This document shows positions 23,875 through 30,583 of a stretch of 64,000 bases of DNA, in pieces. The notes beneath the pieces are model-generated. The model ran no database searches and was not told the DNA's origin. It saw only the letters and a program-made list of their open reading frames with translations. Source of the DNA: Devosia psychrophila (GTDB lineage Bacteria > Pseudomonadota > Alphaproteobacteria > Rhizobiales > Devosiaceae); the NCBI RefSeq assembly GCF_000971275.1, contig NZ_LAPV01000011.1, positions 1 through 64,000 of the forward strand. The letters are read 5' to 3'. The position numbers and the translations under genes were made by a program. How positions within the stretch are numbered: the stretch's first letter is position 1; each line of letters opens with the position of its first letter.

Positions 23875-24354
23875 TCAAAACGCCCTCTTAGCTGGCCCCG
23901 CCAATTGACTGCGTAATGCCGACGAAACGGGCGTTTGCTGCAAAGCTGCGGGGGGATTGCGGCGACCTTCAACGTCTTCGAAGTCCAACATTGCCAATTC
24001 GGCTATCCGCTGGCTGTCGAGTTCGAAAATGATCCGCTTGCAGCCTTGGGCATGCTTCTCGTTTTGGGGTGGATTGTGCTTGAACCAACGCAGCACATAG
24101 ACTTCCTCGGCCTCGTCATCATAGGCGACCAGCTCGGCTTCAACGAGGTTGGCAACACACTGGCGATAGACTTCGCGCTGCCATCCCAAGTCCGCAAGGG
24201 CATAGCCCTCACGCACCCGATAGGCGCCAGCGCTGTTGTTGTGCTCATTGCTCAGGAAATACAGGTAGAGCAGCTTTGCCTCAGTCGTGGGCAGGGAGAC
24301 GAAACGTTTAGACCCCCACACGGCAGGCGACACTTTCGAGAACTGCCGGCTCAT
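23875..24354 (-). CDS. Phage replication-type protein
   Basis: A 159-residue protein. SRQFSKVSPAVWGSKRFVSL, PTTEAKLLYLYFLSNEHNNS, GYALADLGWQREVYRQCVAN and LRWFKHNPPQNEKHAQG match a winged-helix family of phage replication-initiation proteins common in rhizobial prophages. ATG 24354 overlaps the preceding peptide gene (ATGA); an in-frame ATG four codons earlier is possible. It likely acts at the element's replication origin, which I could not locate. Confidence 0.7.
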   Translation of the reverse strand: MSRQFSKVSPAVWGSKRFVSLPTTEAKLLYLYFLSNEHNNSAGAYRVREGYALADLGWQREVYRQCVANLVEAELVAYDDEAEEVYVLRWFKHNPPQNEKHAQGCKRIIFELDSQRIAELAMLDFEDVEGRRNPPAALQQTPVSSALRSQLAGPAKRAF

Positions 24355-24428
24355 GAGCGTTTCCACTTCCAGATCACCGGTGAGCGCAAAACTGCGCTCA
24401 CCTCATTGTTGCGGTGGGGGTCGGTCAT
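24351..24428 (-). CDS. Short peptide gene (25 residues)
   Basis: ATG 24428 to TGA 24351, product MTDPHRNNEVSAVLRSPVIW plus WKWKRS-like tail. It is joined to both neighbours by ATGA overlaps, the only strong support. It may encode a real basic peptide or simply carry ribosomes between the flanking genes. Confidence 0.35.
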   Translation of the reverse strand: MTDPHRNNEVSAVLRSPVIWKWKRS

Positions 24429-24679
24429 TGGGCCAGCGCCTTTGCCGCCATTAGTATGCGCAGGGACTTGCGCATGCGGATCGCGATGAAGGCCAAGCCA
24501 GCGGCAGGCTGGTCGGGGAAGCGCGCTTTGATCGAATCCATGGTGCTGCTCATGTCGCTTTCGGCAATCCGGCGACGGAGCTCTACGGTGCAGGCATCTT
24601 CGGAGGTGGAAAGCTCCGTCGCCAAGGCGTCGGCATCCTTGAACAACGTGTCGATCATGTCGGAGAACCAGACACCCAT
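24425..24679 (-). CDS. Small helical hypothetical protein
   Basis: An 84-residue, all-helical product (DMIDTLFKDADALATELSTS, RIAESDMSSTMDSIKARFP, AIRMRKSLRILMAAKALAQ). ATG 24679 overlaps the TAA of the winged-helix gene upstream (TAATG). No recognised family. It is part of the coupled run from 25280 to 23875. Confidence 0.55.
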   Translation of the reverse strand: MGVWFSDMIDTLFKDADALATELSTSEDACTVELRRRIAESDMSSTMDSIKARFPDQPAAGLAFIAIRMRKSLRILMAAKALAQ

Positions 24680-25047
24680 TAGTGCGCCCCCAAAAAGTTC
24701 GCATTGGGGAATTCGCGGCGTCCATCTGGGCTCATCAGATACTCAGTGAGATTTCCGCCGAACAAGCTGGTCTGGTCGCGAAGCACATAACGGGCGTGAG
24801 TACCGCTAAAGACGCCTTCATGGCCTTCGTTGATCGTTTCGACGTTGATGTTGTAGACGGTGCGCAACTGGTGGATGTAGTGGCTCCACCGTGGAGCTGG
24901 GCGGGTGATTGGTGTGCAACCGCGCTCGCCTTCGCGCATCAGCGAAAGCAGAGCCCAGAGTACACGCCCGCTCAGTTTGATCGTGCCGATGACTTCACCG
25001 CCGCGACGAACAATGCAGTCGCAATTTGGCTTGAGAGATTTGGTCAT
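24679..25047 (-). CDS. Winged-helix-like hypothetical protein
   Basis: A 122-residue protein. CDCIVRRGGEVIGTIKLSGR, LWALLSLMREGERGCTPITR and PAPRWSHYIHQLRTVYNINV resemble winged-helix-domain proteins of alphaproteobacterial islands, with YVLRDQTSLF at the end of the wing. ATG 25047 overlaps the upstream stop (ATGA). It probably binds DNA in the element's regulation or replication. Confidence 0.6.
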   Translation of the reverse strand: MTKSLKPNCDCIVRRGGEVIGTIKLSGRVLWALLSLMREGERGCTPITRPAPRWSHYIHQLRTVYNINVETINEGHEGVFSGTHARYVLRDQTSLFGGNLTEYLMSPDGRREFPNANFLGAH

Positions 25048-25280
25048 TCTGCAAAGGCCTCCTGGCCGATACCAGCGAGGCGGGCGATTGCATTGCATGT
25101 CGCGACAGGGCGCCGGGTGCGCTCAAAGACTAGGCGACCGCCTGCGGTGAGGTCGGACGGAAAGGGCGCATGGGGGTTGTTGGAATTGGCGGCTTCGCGC
25201 CAGTCGAGCAGGGGAAGTCCGGCGTAAAAAGGCAAGCCGGTAGCGTTGCCCGCCGATGCGGGTTCGTGATATGAGTTCAT
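25044..25280 (-). CDS. Small hypothetical protein
   Basis: A 78-residue product with ATG 25280 and AGGTGAAA nearby. The centre (LPFYAGLPLLDWREAAN) looks like a short membrane-proximal or binding segment, and the C-terminal VFERTRRPVATCNAIARLAG is basic. No family recognised. It overlaps the winged-helix gene by ATGA. Confidence 0.5.
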   Translation of the reverse strand: MNSYHEPASAGNATGLPFYAGLPLLDWREAANSNNPHAPFPSDLTAGGRLVFERTRRPVATCNAIARLAGIGQEAFAE

Positions 25281-25300
25281 TTCAGGTGAAATCCTATCTG

Positions 25301-25339
25301 GGCCTTGGCGGTGTGATGACCGCTGAGGCCTTTTCTTTT
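25301..25339 (+). terminator. Intrinsic terminator on the plus strand
   Basis: GGCCTTGGCGGT (25301-25312), loop GTGATG, ACCGCTGAGGCC (25319-25330), then TTTTCTTTT. The 12-bp stem has two G-T wobbles. The T run is on the plus strand although all adjacent genes are on the minus strand, so it would stop antisense transcription toward the integrase region. Confidence 0.65.
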
Positions 25340-25346
25340 GAGGGGG

Positions 25347-25538
25347 TTACGCGGCCTTACCAGCGGCGGGCAGGCTGTTCAGCCAAGCAGTAGCGGCCTC
25401 GGCGGTGATCAGGGTGGCACGGCCACGCTTCACGGCTTTGAGACGGCCTGCGTTGATTTCACGATAGGCAGAGCTTTTGCTGATGCCATATCGGGTGAGA
25501 AAGTCGAGTAGTGTGTAGGCGGCCTTTTCGGGGGTCAT
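25347..25538 (-). CDS. AlpA-like excisionase / regulator
   Basis: A 63-residue MerR-type helix-turn-helix protein. LLDFLTRYGISKSSAYREIN, AGRLKAVKRGRATLITAEAA and TAWLNSLP form the classic AlpA/Xis layout (helix-turn-helix, basic beta hairpin, last helix). GGAG lies 6 bases before ATG 25538. Such proteins control integrase direction or activate satellite promoters, as AlpA does in P4-like and PICI elements. Confidence 0.75.
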   Translation of the reverse strand: MTPEKAAYTLLDFLTRYGISKSSAYREINAGRLKAVKRGRATLITAEAATAWLNSLPAAGKAA

Positions 25539-25669
25539 GTGGGCTCCTAAAGAACATTCCGCGCCAGACACTCTGTGGCGCTTGATGAAACACTAGGACT
25601 CCCAAAGACTGCTCTATAGCGGGGGGATACGATTATTTTCGACGGTCAATTCCCCCTACAGCGGGTGGT

Positions 25670-26533
25670 TTAAGCCTTCGTCGCGGCGCTCAAAACCACC
25701 CGTTGCGCAGCCGGTCGGTTCGCCTCGTATGCATCACGCGCTTTGCCAATCGCTTCGGCCAGCGAGCCATCGGCAACAACGGCCCGGCGCATTTGTTTCT
25801 CAAGCGCTTTGCCGCTGTCGTCTTTCAGGATGGGCACTTGGTCGAGAATGGCTTTGACTAGCCGGGTGAGGCGCCCGCCAGCACTATTGGCCGATCCCTT
25901 GTTGACCCCGGCTGTGATCCGATGCGCTGCCTTCCACTCGTACATCACGCCGATAAACTCTTGGAATGCGCCGCCCTTGGTGGTCGATGGAGCGGTGCCA
26001 TTCTCGAGCGCGACATAGGCAAGGCGGGCGGCGGTTGCCAACTCGCCAAGGTGGATGATTGTATCCGCTACAGGCTCGGGTCGGAGTATCCGCCCAGCGG
26101 CATACCAAGAGCGCACGAGCGACCAAGCATCATCTTCTGACATTACCTGGCAGAGGTCTTCGACCATGACATTCACGTTCCGGTCGTGTTCGGCCTCCCG
26201 GTCGTAAATCGTCGCCCAAGCCTCGCCCATATTGTTCGACACCGCCCGGCCATTAGCCTGGGTGTTCGCGGCCTCAATGGCGTTGAGCAATTCGCCAGCA
26301 GCAGCGGAAACGCGCTTGACCGCTTGGACCTGTTCGCTGAGTGGGGCGGCTGCATATTCATGGTTCAAGGACATGGCATAGATACGGGCGCATCTCTGCA
26401 GGCCGTCCCATGCGGCGTCCGACATATGGATGCCTAGGATATCGTCGGCGGTGCCCCGGAACTCGCCGGTTAACTCCCCCCACCAATGCACTTCTGCGCT
26501 GGGGGTCCATGCCTTTTTTGACTTCGGCGCCAT
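25670..26533 (-). CDS. Hypothetical protein next to integrase
   Basis: A 287-residue soluble protein. It starts with a basic tail (APKSKKAWTP), then VHWWGELTGEFRGTADDILG, a mostly helical body, and C-terminal GGRLTRLVKAILDQVPILKD. Proteins of this appearance occur next to integrases in alphaproteobacterial islands but I know no function. It lies 90 bases downstream of the integrase gene on the same strand. Confidence 0.6.
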   Translation of the reverse strand: MAPKSKKAWTPSAEVHWWGELTGEFRGTADDILGIHMSDAAWDGLQRCARIYAMSLNHEYAAAPLSEQVQAVKRVSAAAGELLNAIEAANTQANGRAVSNNMGEAWATIYDREAEHDRNVNVMVEDLCQVMSEDDAWSLVRSWYAAGRILRPEPVADTIIHLGELATAARLAYVALENGTAPSTTKGGAFQEFIGVMYEWKAAHRITAGVNKGSANSAGGRLTRLVKAILDQVPILKDDSGKALEKQMRRAVVADGSLAEAIGKARDAYEANRPAAQRVVLSAATKA

Positions 26534-26622
26534 TCGCTATCCTCTGCGAACACCTAAGGGGCGGGGATCGGCGGGAGGTGTGCCCCGCTTTTCGACTGGC
26601 CGGTCTAGACCCCCGCTTTACG

Positions 26623-27897
26623 TCATGCCGCCGTGGGCTTCCTTCGCGTCATCGGCAACACGTTCTCGACTGGAGCGGGCAGGCAATATGCCGCCCATGC
26701 GTCCATAAGGGTTTTGCGCTTCGCTAGGGCATCGCCACGGCGATAAGCGCGCTCGGTCTCGTCACCGATGATATGGGCAAGCGCCGCCTCTGCGATGGCC
26801 TCGGCAAAGCTGGTTTCCTCGCCAACCCAATCGCGGAAGGCGGAGCGGAAGCCGTGAACGGTGAAATCAGATCCACCGGCAGCGCCGAGCGCCTTAGACA
26901 TGGTGGCGTTGGAAATGTGGGCATTTGCCTTCTTGCCGGGGAACACATAATCGCCCGTTCGGGTCTCGGCCAATTGCCCAAGGATATAATGGGCGCGGGC
27001 GGATAGCGGAACGCGGTGTTCACGACCAGCCTTCATGCGCTCCGCTGGAACGGTCCACACTTTGCCGCTCATATCGAACTCATGCCACTTGGCGGTGATG
27101 ATTTCCCCGGTGCGGCTGGCGGTCAGTATCGCAAGCTCCAAAGCCTGGGCGCCAAGCCCCTCGACCTTGTGCAACTCGGTTATGAAATCGGCAACGTCCA
27201 CATAAGGCATTGCGGCGTGATGGCCGCGCGTAAGCTTCCTGCGCTTTGGTAGCTTTAATTTGAGGTGGCCGCGCCACCGAGCCGGGTTTTCCCCGCTTCG
27301 GTGGCCATCGACCTTTGCCGCGTCTAAGACATGCTCGATCCTGCCACGAATGCGCGATGCCGTTTCGGCCTTATCCAGCCAGACTGGCAACAGCACCGAC
27401 ATGACCTCGGGAGTGTCGATTTCTGCAACCGCAGTGTCGCGGATTGCCAAGCAATAGCCGGTGTCCATCAGGTTTCCGGCTTTGTCGCGCTGGACCGATA
27501 GCGTCATGCGCCACTGGTCGATGTGCTTGGCGTTCCGGTAGCCGGATGCATGGGCGTTGATATGGGCCTCTGCAGCCATTCCAAAGGTGACGACAACCTT
27601 GCCAGCTTCGGCGGCAGCGTCGGCGCGGTTAGCGCGTCTGGCCTCTATTGGGTTTTCACCGCGAGCAACCATGCGCCGGGCTGCGTCTGCCGCATCGCGT
27701 GCGTCGAGCAGGGAAACGGCGGACAGCTTGCCCAGCCCCATTTCCTTGCGCTTGCCCTGCATGAAGAAAACGAACGTCCAGCGCTTCGCGCCCTGGGGAC
27801 TGACAATGAGGTAGAGCCCGTCACCATCGGCGTGCATTCCCGGCGCCATGCTCGGGGAGGCGATTGCCTTTGCCGAAAGCTGCTTGCCGACTGCCAT
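26623..27897 (-). CDS. Site-specific tyrosine integrase (P4 type)
   Basis: A 424-residue tyrosine recombinase. The N-terminal DUF4102-like arm-binding domain spans about 5-95 (LYLIVSPQGAKRWTFVF, KEMGLGKLSAVSLLDARDAA), a core-binding SAM-like domain 100-200, and a catalytic domain. The catalytic Arg is in TASRTGEI, the His-x-x-Arg pair in VHGFRSAFRDW, and the probable Tyr nucleophile in RAYRRGD. ATG 27897 is preferred over an upstream TTG. It should catalyse insertion and excision at the 17-bp tRNA-Ser core. Confidence 0.93.
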   Translation of the reverse strand: MAVGKQLSAKAIASPSMAPGMHADGDGLYLIVSPQGAKRWTFVFFMQGKRKEMGLGKLSAVSLLDARDAADAARRMVARGENPIEARRANRADAAAEAGKVVVTFGMAAEAHINAHASGYRNAKHIDQWRMTLSVQRDKAGNLMDTGYCLAIRDTAVAEIDTPEVMSVLLPVWLDKAETASRIRGRIEHVLDAAKVDGHRSGENPARWRGHLKLKLPKRRKLTRGHHAAMPYVDVADFITELHKVEGLGAQALELAILTASRTGEIITAKWHEFDMSGKVWTVPAERMKAGREHRVPLSARAHYILGQLAETRTGDYVFPGKKANAHISNATMSKALGAAGGSDFTVHGFRSAFRDWVGEETSFAEAIAEAALAHIIGDETERAYRRGDALAKRKTLMDAWAAYCLPAPVENVLPMTRRKPTAA

Positions 27898-27907
27898 AAC
27901 CAAATCA

Positions 27908-27926
27908 CCCTAAGGAAACCCATAAG
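27908..27926 (+). repeat. Right copy of the element-end direct repeat
   Basis: CCCTAAGGAAACCCATAAG matches 15817-15835 at 18 of 19 positions, same orientation. It lies just upstream of the integrase start and 121 bases inside attR. A role as an integrase or AlpA arm site is inferred. Confidence 0.5.
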
Positions 27927-28046
27927 CTCTAGATGGGATTATAGGGCACGCCGGGGAACGTTGAAATACGTGGGGAGAAGCAACCCCCCGCTAATGCTGG
28001 GCTTGTGGGCACTTGCTGAACTGCTATGGAACGTCAGTTGAGCGGA

Positions 28047-28063
28047 CATCCTCTCCGCCATTT
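28047..28063 (+). repeat. attR: right copy of the 17-bp integration core
   Basis: CATCCTCTCCGCCATTT, identical to 15746-15762 at the tRNA-Ser 3' end. Upstream of the core the sequence (AGTTGAGCGGA) no longer resembles a tRNA, so the functional tRNA stays at the left junction. Confidence 0.85.
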
Positions 28064-28248
28064 TCCCTTGTTGATACCTGGAAGCCTTAGTGCAGATTTA
28101 CTGGCACGGGGCTTCCTGACTTGTCCAAGGTTACCCTTCGATTCCCGATCAGGCAGGCATGGATACCAGTCCCTGGAGCCGCTGACGGGGATATCTCTGG
28201 AGCGGTTGCATTAGTGGGTCCGGGGGATGCCCGAACCCGAAGTGATCG

Positions 28249-28947
28249 TTAGCGCTGGTTGAACAGGATTTTCTGGGCTTCCTTGTCGTCGGCCAAGCTC
28301 CGTTGGGGAACGTCCTTGCCCCAGGCGAGGCCGCGTTCGACGGCGGGGCGGGCGGCGAGGCGTTCGATCCAGGTGACGACGTTGGGATATTCGGCCTGGG
28401 TGATGCCGTAGCGTTCCCAGCTTTGGGCCCAGCCGATGGAGGCGATGTCGGCGATGGAGTATTCGCCGGTGATGTATTCCTTGCCTGCAAGCTGGATGTT
28501 CAGCACGCGGAACAGGCGATGGGTTTCATCGCTGTAGCGCTTTTGGGCGTAGGGAAGTTTTTCGGGCGCATAGACGTTGAAGTGGTTGTTCTGGCCCAGC
28601 ATGGGGCCGAAACCGCCGACCTGCCAGAACAGCCATTCGTCGACTTTGACCTGCTGACGCGGATCGGTCGGGTAGAATTGGCCGAATTTCAGGCCGAGAT
28701 ATTTGAGGATGGCGCCAGATTCAAAGATCGAGATCGGCTGGCCATCGGGGCCTTCGGGGTCGACGATGGCGGGGATCTTGTTATTGGGGGAGATGGCGAG
28801 GAATTCCGGGGTGAACTGCTCGCCCTTGCCGATATCGATGCGGTGGTAGTTCCACGGCACGCCCAACTCTTCGAGCATGATGTGGACCTTTTGCCCATTT
28901 GGGGTTGGGAGCGAGTAGGCCTCGATCGGCTTGGTCTGGGTGGTCAT
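28249..28947 (-). CDS. Glutathione S-transferase family protein (YfcG/Nu-class like)
   Basis: A 232-residue protein: N-terminal thioredoxin-like domain (1-90) and C-terminal helical domain. The start YSLPTPNGQKVHIMLEEL with TPNGQKV is characteristic of the YfcG/YghU/Ure2-like Nu-class enzymes, which act as disulfide-bond reductases with glutathione. NKIPAIVDPEGPDGQPISIF carries the cis-Pro and glutathione-binding residues. ATG 28947. It is a lone gene directly beyond the integrated element. Confidence 0.88.
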   Translation of the reverse strand: MTTQTKPIEAYSLPTPNGQKVHIMLEELGVPWNYHRIDIGKGEQFTPEFLAISPNNKIPAIVDPEGPDGQPISIFESGAILKYLGLKFGQFYPTDPRQQVKVDEWLFWQVGGFGPMLGQNNHFNVYAPEKLPYAQKRYSDETHRLFRVLNIQLAGKEYITGEYSIADIASIGWAQSWERYGITQAEYPNVVTWIERLAARPAVERGLAWGKDVPQRSLADDKEAQKILFNQR

Positions 28948-29045
28948 GTGCCGGTTCCGTGGTTGATTTGGTGGCGGCAGACTATCGGCACCTTACGATG
29001 AAGGGCAAGGCAGCATATTGCCGCCCTGCCCCGCATTCAAGAACA

Positions 29046-29486
29046 TCATGCCCGCTTGAGCACCAGTTGCGGATTGCCGTTGCCGCGCATGGCGTTGGAG
29101 ATGCCGTGCAGGTCAATGGTCGAGACGACGCGGTGGCGCAGAGCGGCGAACATGAAGGTCGGCGTGACGTTGACCGGCTCATCGAACTGGATGGTGACAG
29201 TGTAGCTCTGCATGTTGCCGAGCAGTTGCACGCCGATCAGCATGCCGGAGAAGGGCTGGTCGAGGTAGAAGCCTTTGACGCGGCTGCCGACCTGCCAGGG
29301 CGAGACGACGCGATCCGGCAGTGCGGCGCGGGCGGTGTTCCAGTCGCGATAACCGTGCGACCTGGCAACGGCTTCGAGGGCGGCGCCATGCGACAGATTT
29401 TCACCCGCCTGATCGCGCTGGGCGCGCAGGGCTTTGGCTTCGGATTTCAGGCTGTGGGCGGATGGGGTATCTAGCGAAAACGACAT
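29046..29486 (-). CDS. Glyoxalase-superfamily-associated small protein
   Basis: A 146-residue protein. An N-terminal helical region (LKSEAKALRAQRDQAGENLS, HGAALEAVARSHGYRDWN) matches a domain often annotated glyoxalase-related. The C-terminal half (VGSRVKGFYLDQPFSGMLIG, YTVTIQFDEPVNVTP) is beta-rich. No catalytic residues are evident and its role is unknown. ATG 29486. Confidence 0.65.
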   Translation of the reverse strand: MSFSLDTPSAHSLKSEAKALRAQRDQAGENLSHGAALEAVARSHGYRDWNTARAALPDRVVSPWQVGSRVKGFYLDQPFSGMLIGVQLLGNMQSYTVTIQFDEPVNVTPTFMFAALRHRVVSTIDLHGISNAMRGNGNPQLVLKRA

Positions 29487-29815
29487 GACAGGGTCTTCTC
29501 ATTGCGATGAGGCGACTGTTTCATGGGGCTCGCTTTGCCATGATGCGCCTTGCAAAGATGAACCGGGGTTCGTTTCTGCCTGGAGACTGGACTTCACCAT
29601 CGGAATTGCTTCCGGCGAGCGGCGGGTGCCAGCGACCTAAGGCGGATATGAGCGCGGGCGGCGGTTTTGTCAATGTTTGGCTGGGATGCGATCAATCGCG
29701 GTGATGGGGAGATCAGCGATTTATGTTGGGCCAACTGGTCCGCTCGGGATATGCGCTGAGATCTCAGGATGGGTCCCGGCCTTCGCCGGGATGACATCGT
29801 TGTTGGGAGAGTAAG
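29487..29815. other. Intergenic region with a REP palindrome
   Basis: No gene is seen. A REP copy at about 29762-29797 (TCTCAGGATGGGTCCCGG, then CCTTCGCCGGGATGAC) ends close to the start of the permease gene. Promoters for the divergent flanking genes must lie here, but none stands out. Confidence 0.5.
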
Positions 29816-30583
29816 GTGCTTGAAGCGCTGTTCCTGTTTTTGGCGGGTCTGATTGGTGGCGCGGTGAATTCGCTGGCGGGCGGTGGCTCGTTTATCGTGT
29901 TTCCGGCGCTGCTGTTTGTCGGGGTGCCGCCGGTGATCGCCAATGCGTCGAACACCTATGCCGCCTTGCCCGGCTATGCGAGCGGAGCGTTCGGCTATTG
30001 GCATGCCATGGGCCAGTATAAGGATCGGCTGGTGATCTATGGCGTCATCGCCGCGGTGTTTGGCTATGTCGGGGCCGAGCTTTTGCTGGTGGTGAGCGAT
30101 GAGCTGTTCTCGCTGGTGGTGCCGTGGCTGATGGCTTTTGCAGTGTTGCTTTTCATCTTCGGGGGCCAGCTGAACGGGTTCGTGGCATCGCGCAGTGGTG
30201 GGCGACGCGGCCTGAAGATGCTGGGGACCGTGCTGCTGATGGCATTCCTCGCCGGCGTTTGTATTTACGGCGGGTTCTTCAATGCCGGGCTGGGGATATT
30301 GCTGCTGGCGTTTCTAGCCACCGCAGGAATGAGCGACATCCACGCGATGAACGGACTGAAGCTTTATGTATCGTCTGTGGTGGCGGTCGTAGCCGTGGCA
30401 CGGTTTGCCTTTAACGGGTCGATCGACTGGTATCACGGCTCCATTGCGCTGGTCGGGGTGACCATCGGCGGCTATGTGGCAGCGCGGAATGCGCATCGGA
30501 TTCCGACGCAGTGGATCCGGATGGCGGTCATTGTCTATGGGGTGTTCATGACCGGGTATTTCTTTTGGGGCGCCTATGGCTGA
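29816..30583 (+). CDS. Sulfite exporter TauE/SafE family permease
   Basis: A 255-residue polytopic inner-membrane protein with about eight helices. The family motif AGLIGGAVNSLAGGGSFIVF at the start and its second-half counterpart GGFFNAGLGILLLA are present. These proteins move sulfite, sulfoacetate or other organic anions; the substrate here is unknown. GTG 29816 follows GGAGAG. It converges with the oxidoreductase gene, overlapping by 10 bases. Confidence 0.88.
   Translation: MLEALFLFLAGLIGGAVNSLAGGGSFIVFPALLFVGVPPVIANASNTYAALPGYASGAFGYWHAMGQYKDRLVIYGVIAAVFGYVGAELLLVVSDELFSLVVPWLMAFAVLLFIFGGQLNGFVASRSGGRRGLKMLGTVLLMAFLAGVCIYGGFFNAGLGILLLAFLATAGMSDIHAMNGLKLYVSSVVAVVAVARFAFNGSIDWYHGSIALVGVTIGGYVAARNAHRIPTQWIRMAVIVYGVFMTGYFFWGAYG

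Larger units (their letters stand above)
15746..28063. mobile_element. Integrated element in tRNA-Ser (phage-satellite-like island)
   Basis: The element is bounded by 17-bp direct repeats of the tRNA 3' end and carries an integrase near its right end. It holds an AlpA-like regulator, winged-helix and replication-type phage proteins, a ribbon-helix-helix protein, parts of a phage structural or ejection-type protein, a small-terminase-like protein and an L,D-transpeptidase. Nearly all genes are on the minus strand and many are joined by ATGA overlaps. No capsid, portal, tail tube or large terminase was seen. A reduced prophage or a phage satellite are the two readings. Confidence 0.85.
27898..28248. 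other. Right end of the element and junction with the chromosome
   Basis: This holds the right arm-type repeat (27908-27926), the attR core (28047-28063) and then chromosomal DNA up to the GST gene. No gene is seen. The integrase promoter should lie between 27898 and 28046. Confidence 0.6.

Noticed and set aside
15746..28063. A CRISPR array or known defence cassette inside the element
   Set aside because: No regularly spaced repeats, cas genes, restriction-modification genes or toxin-antitoxin pair could be supported.
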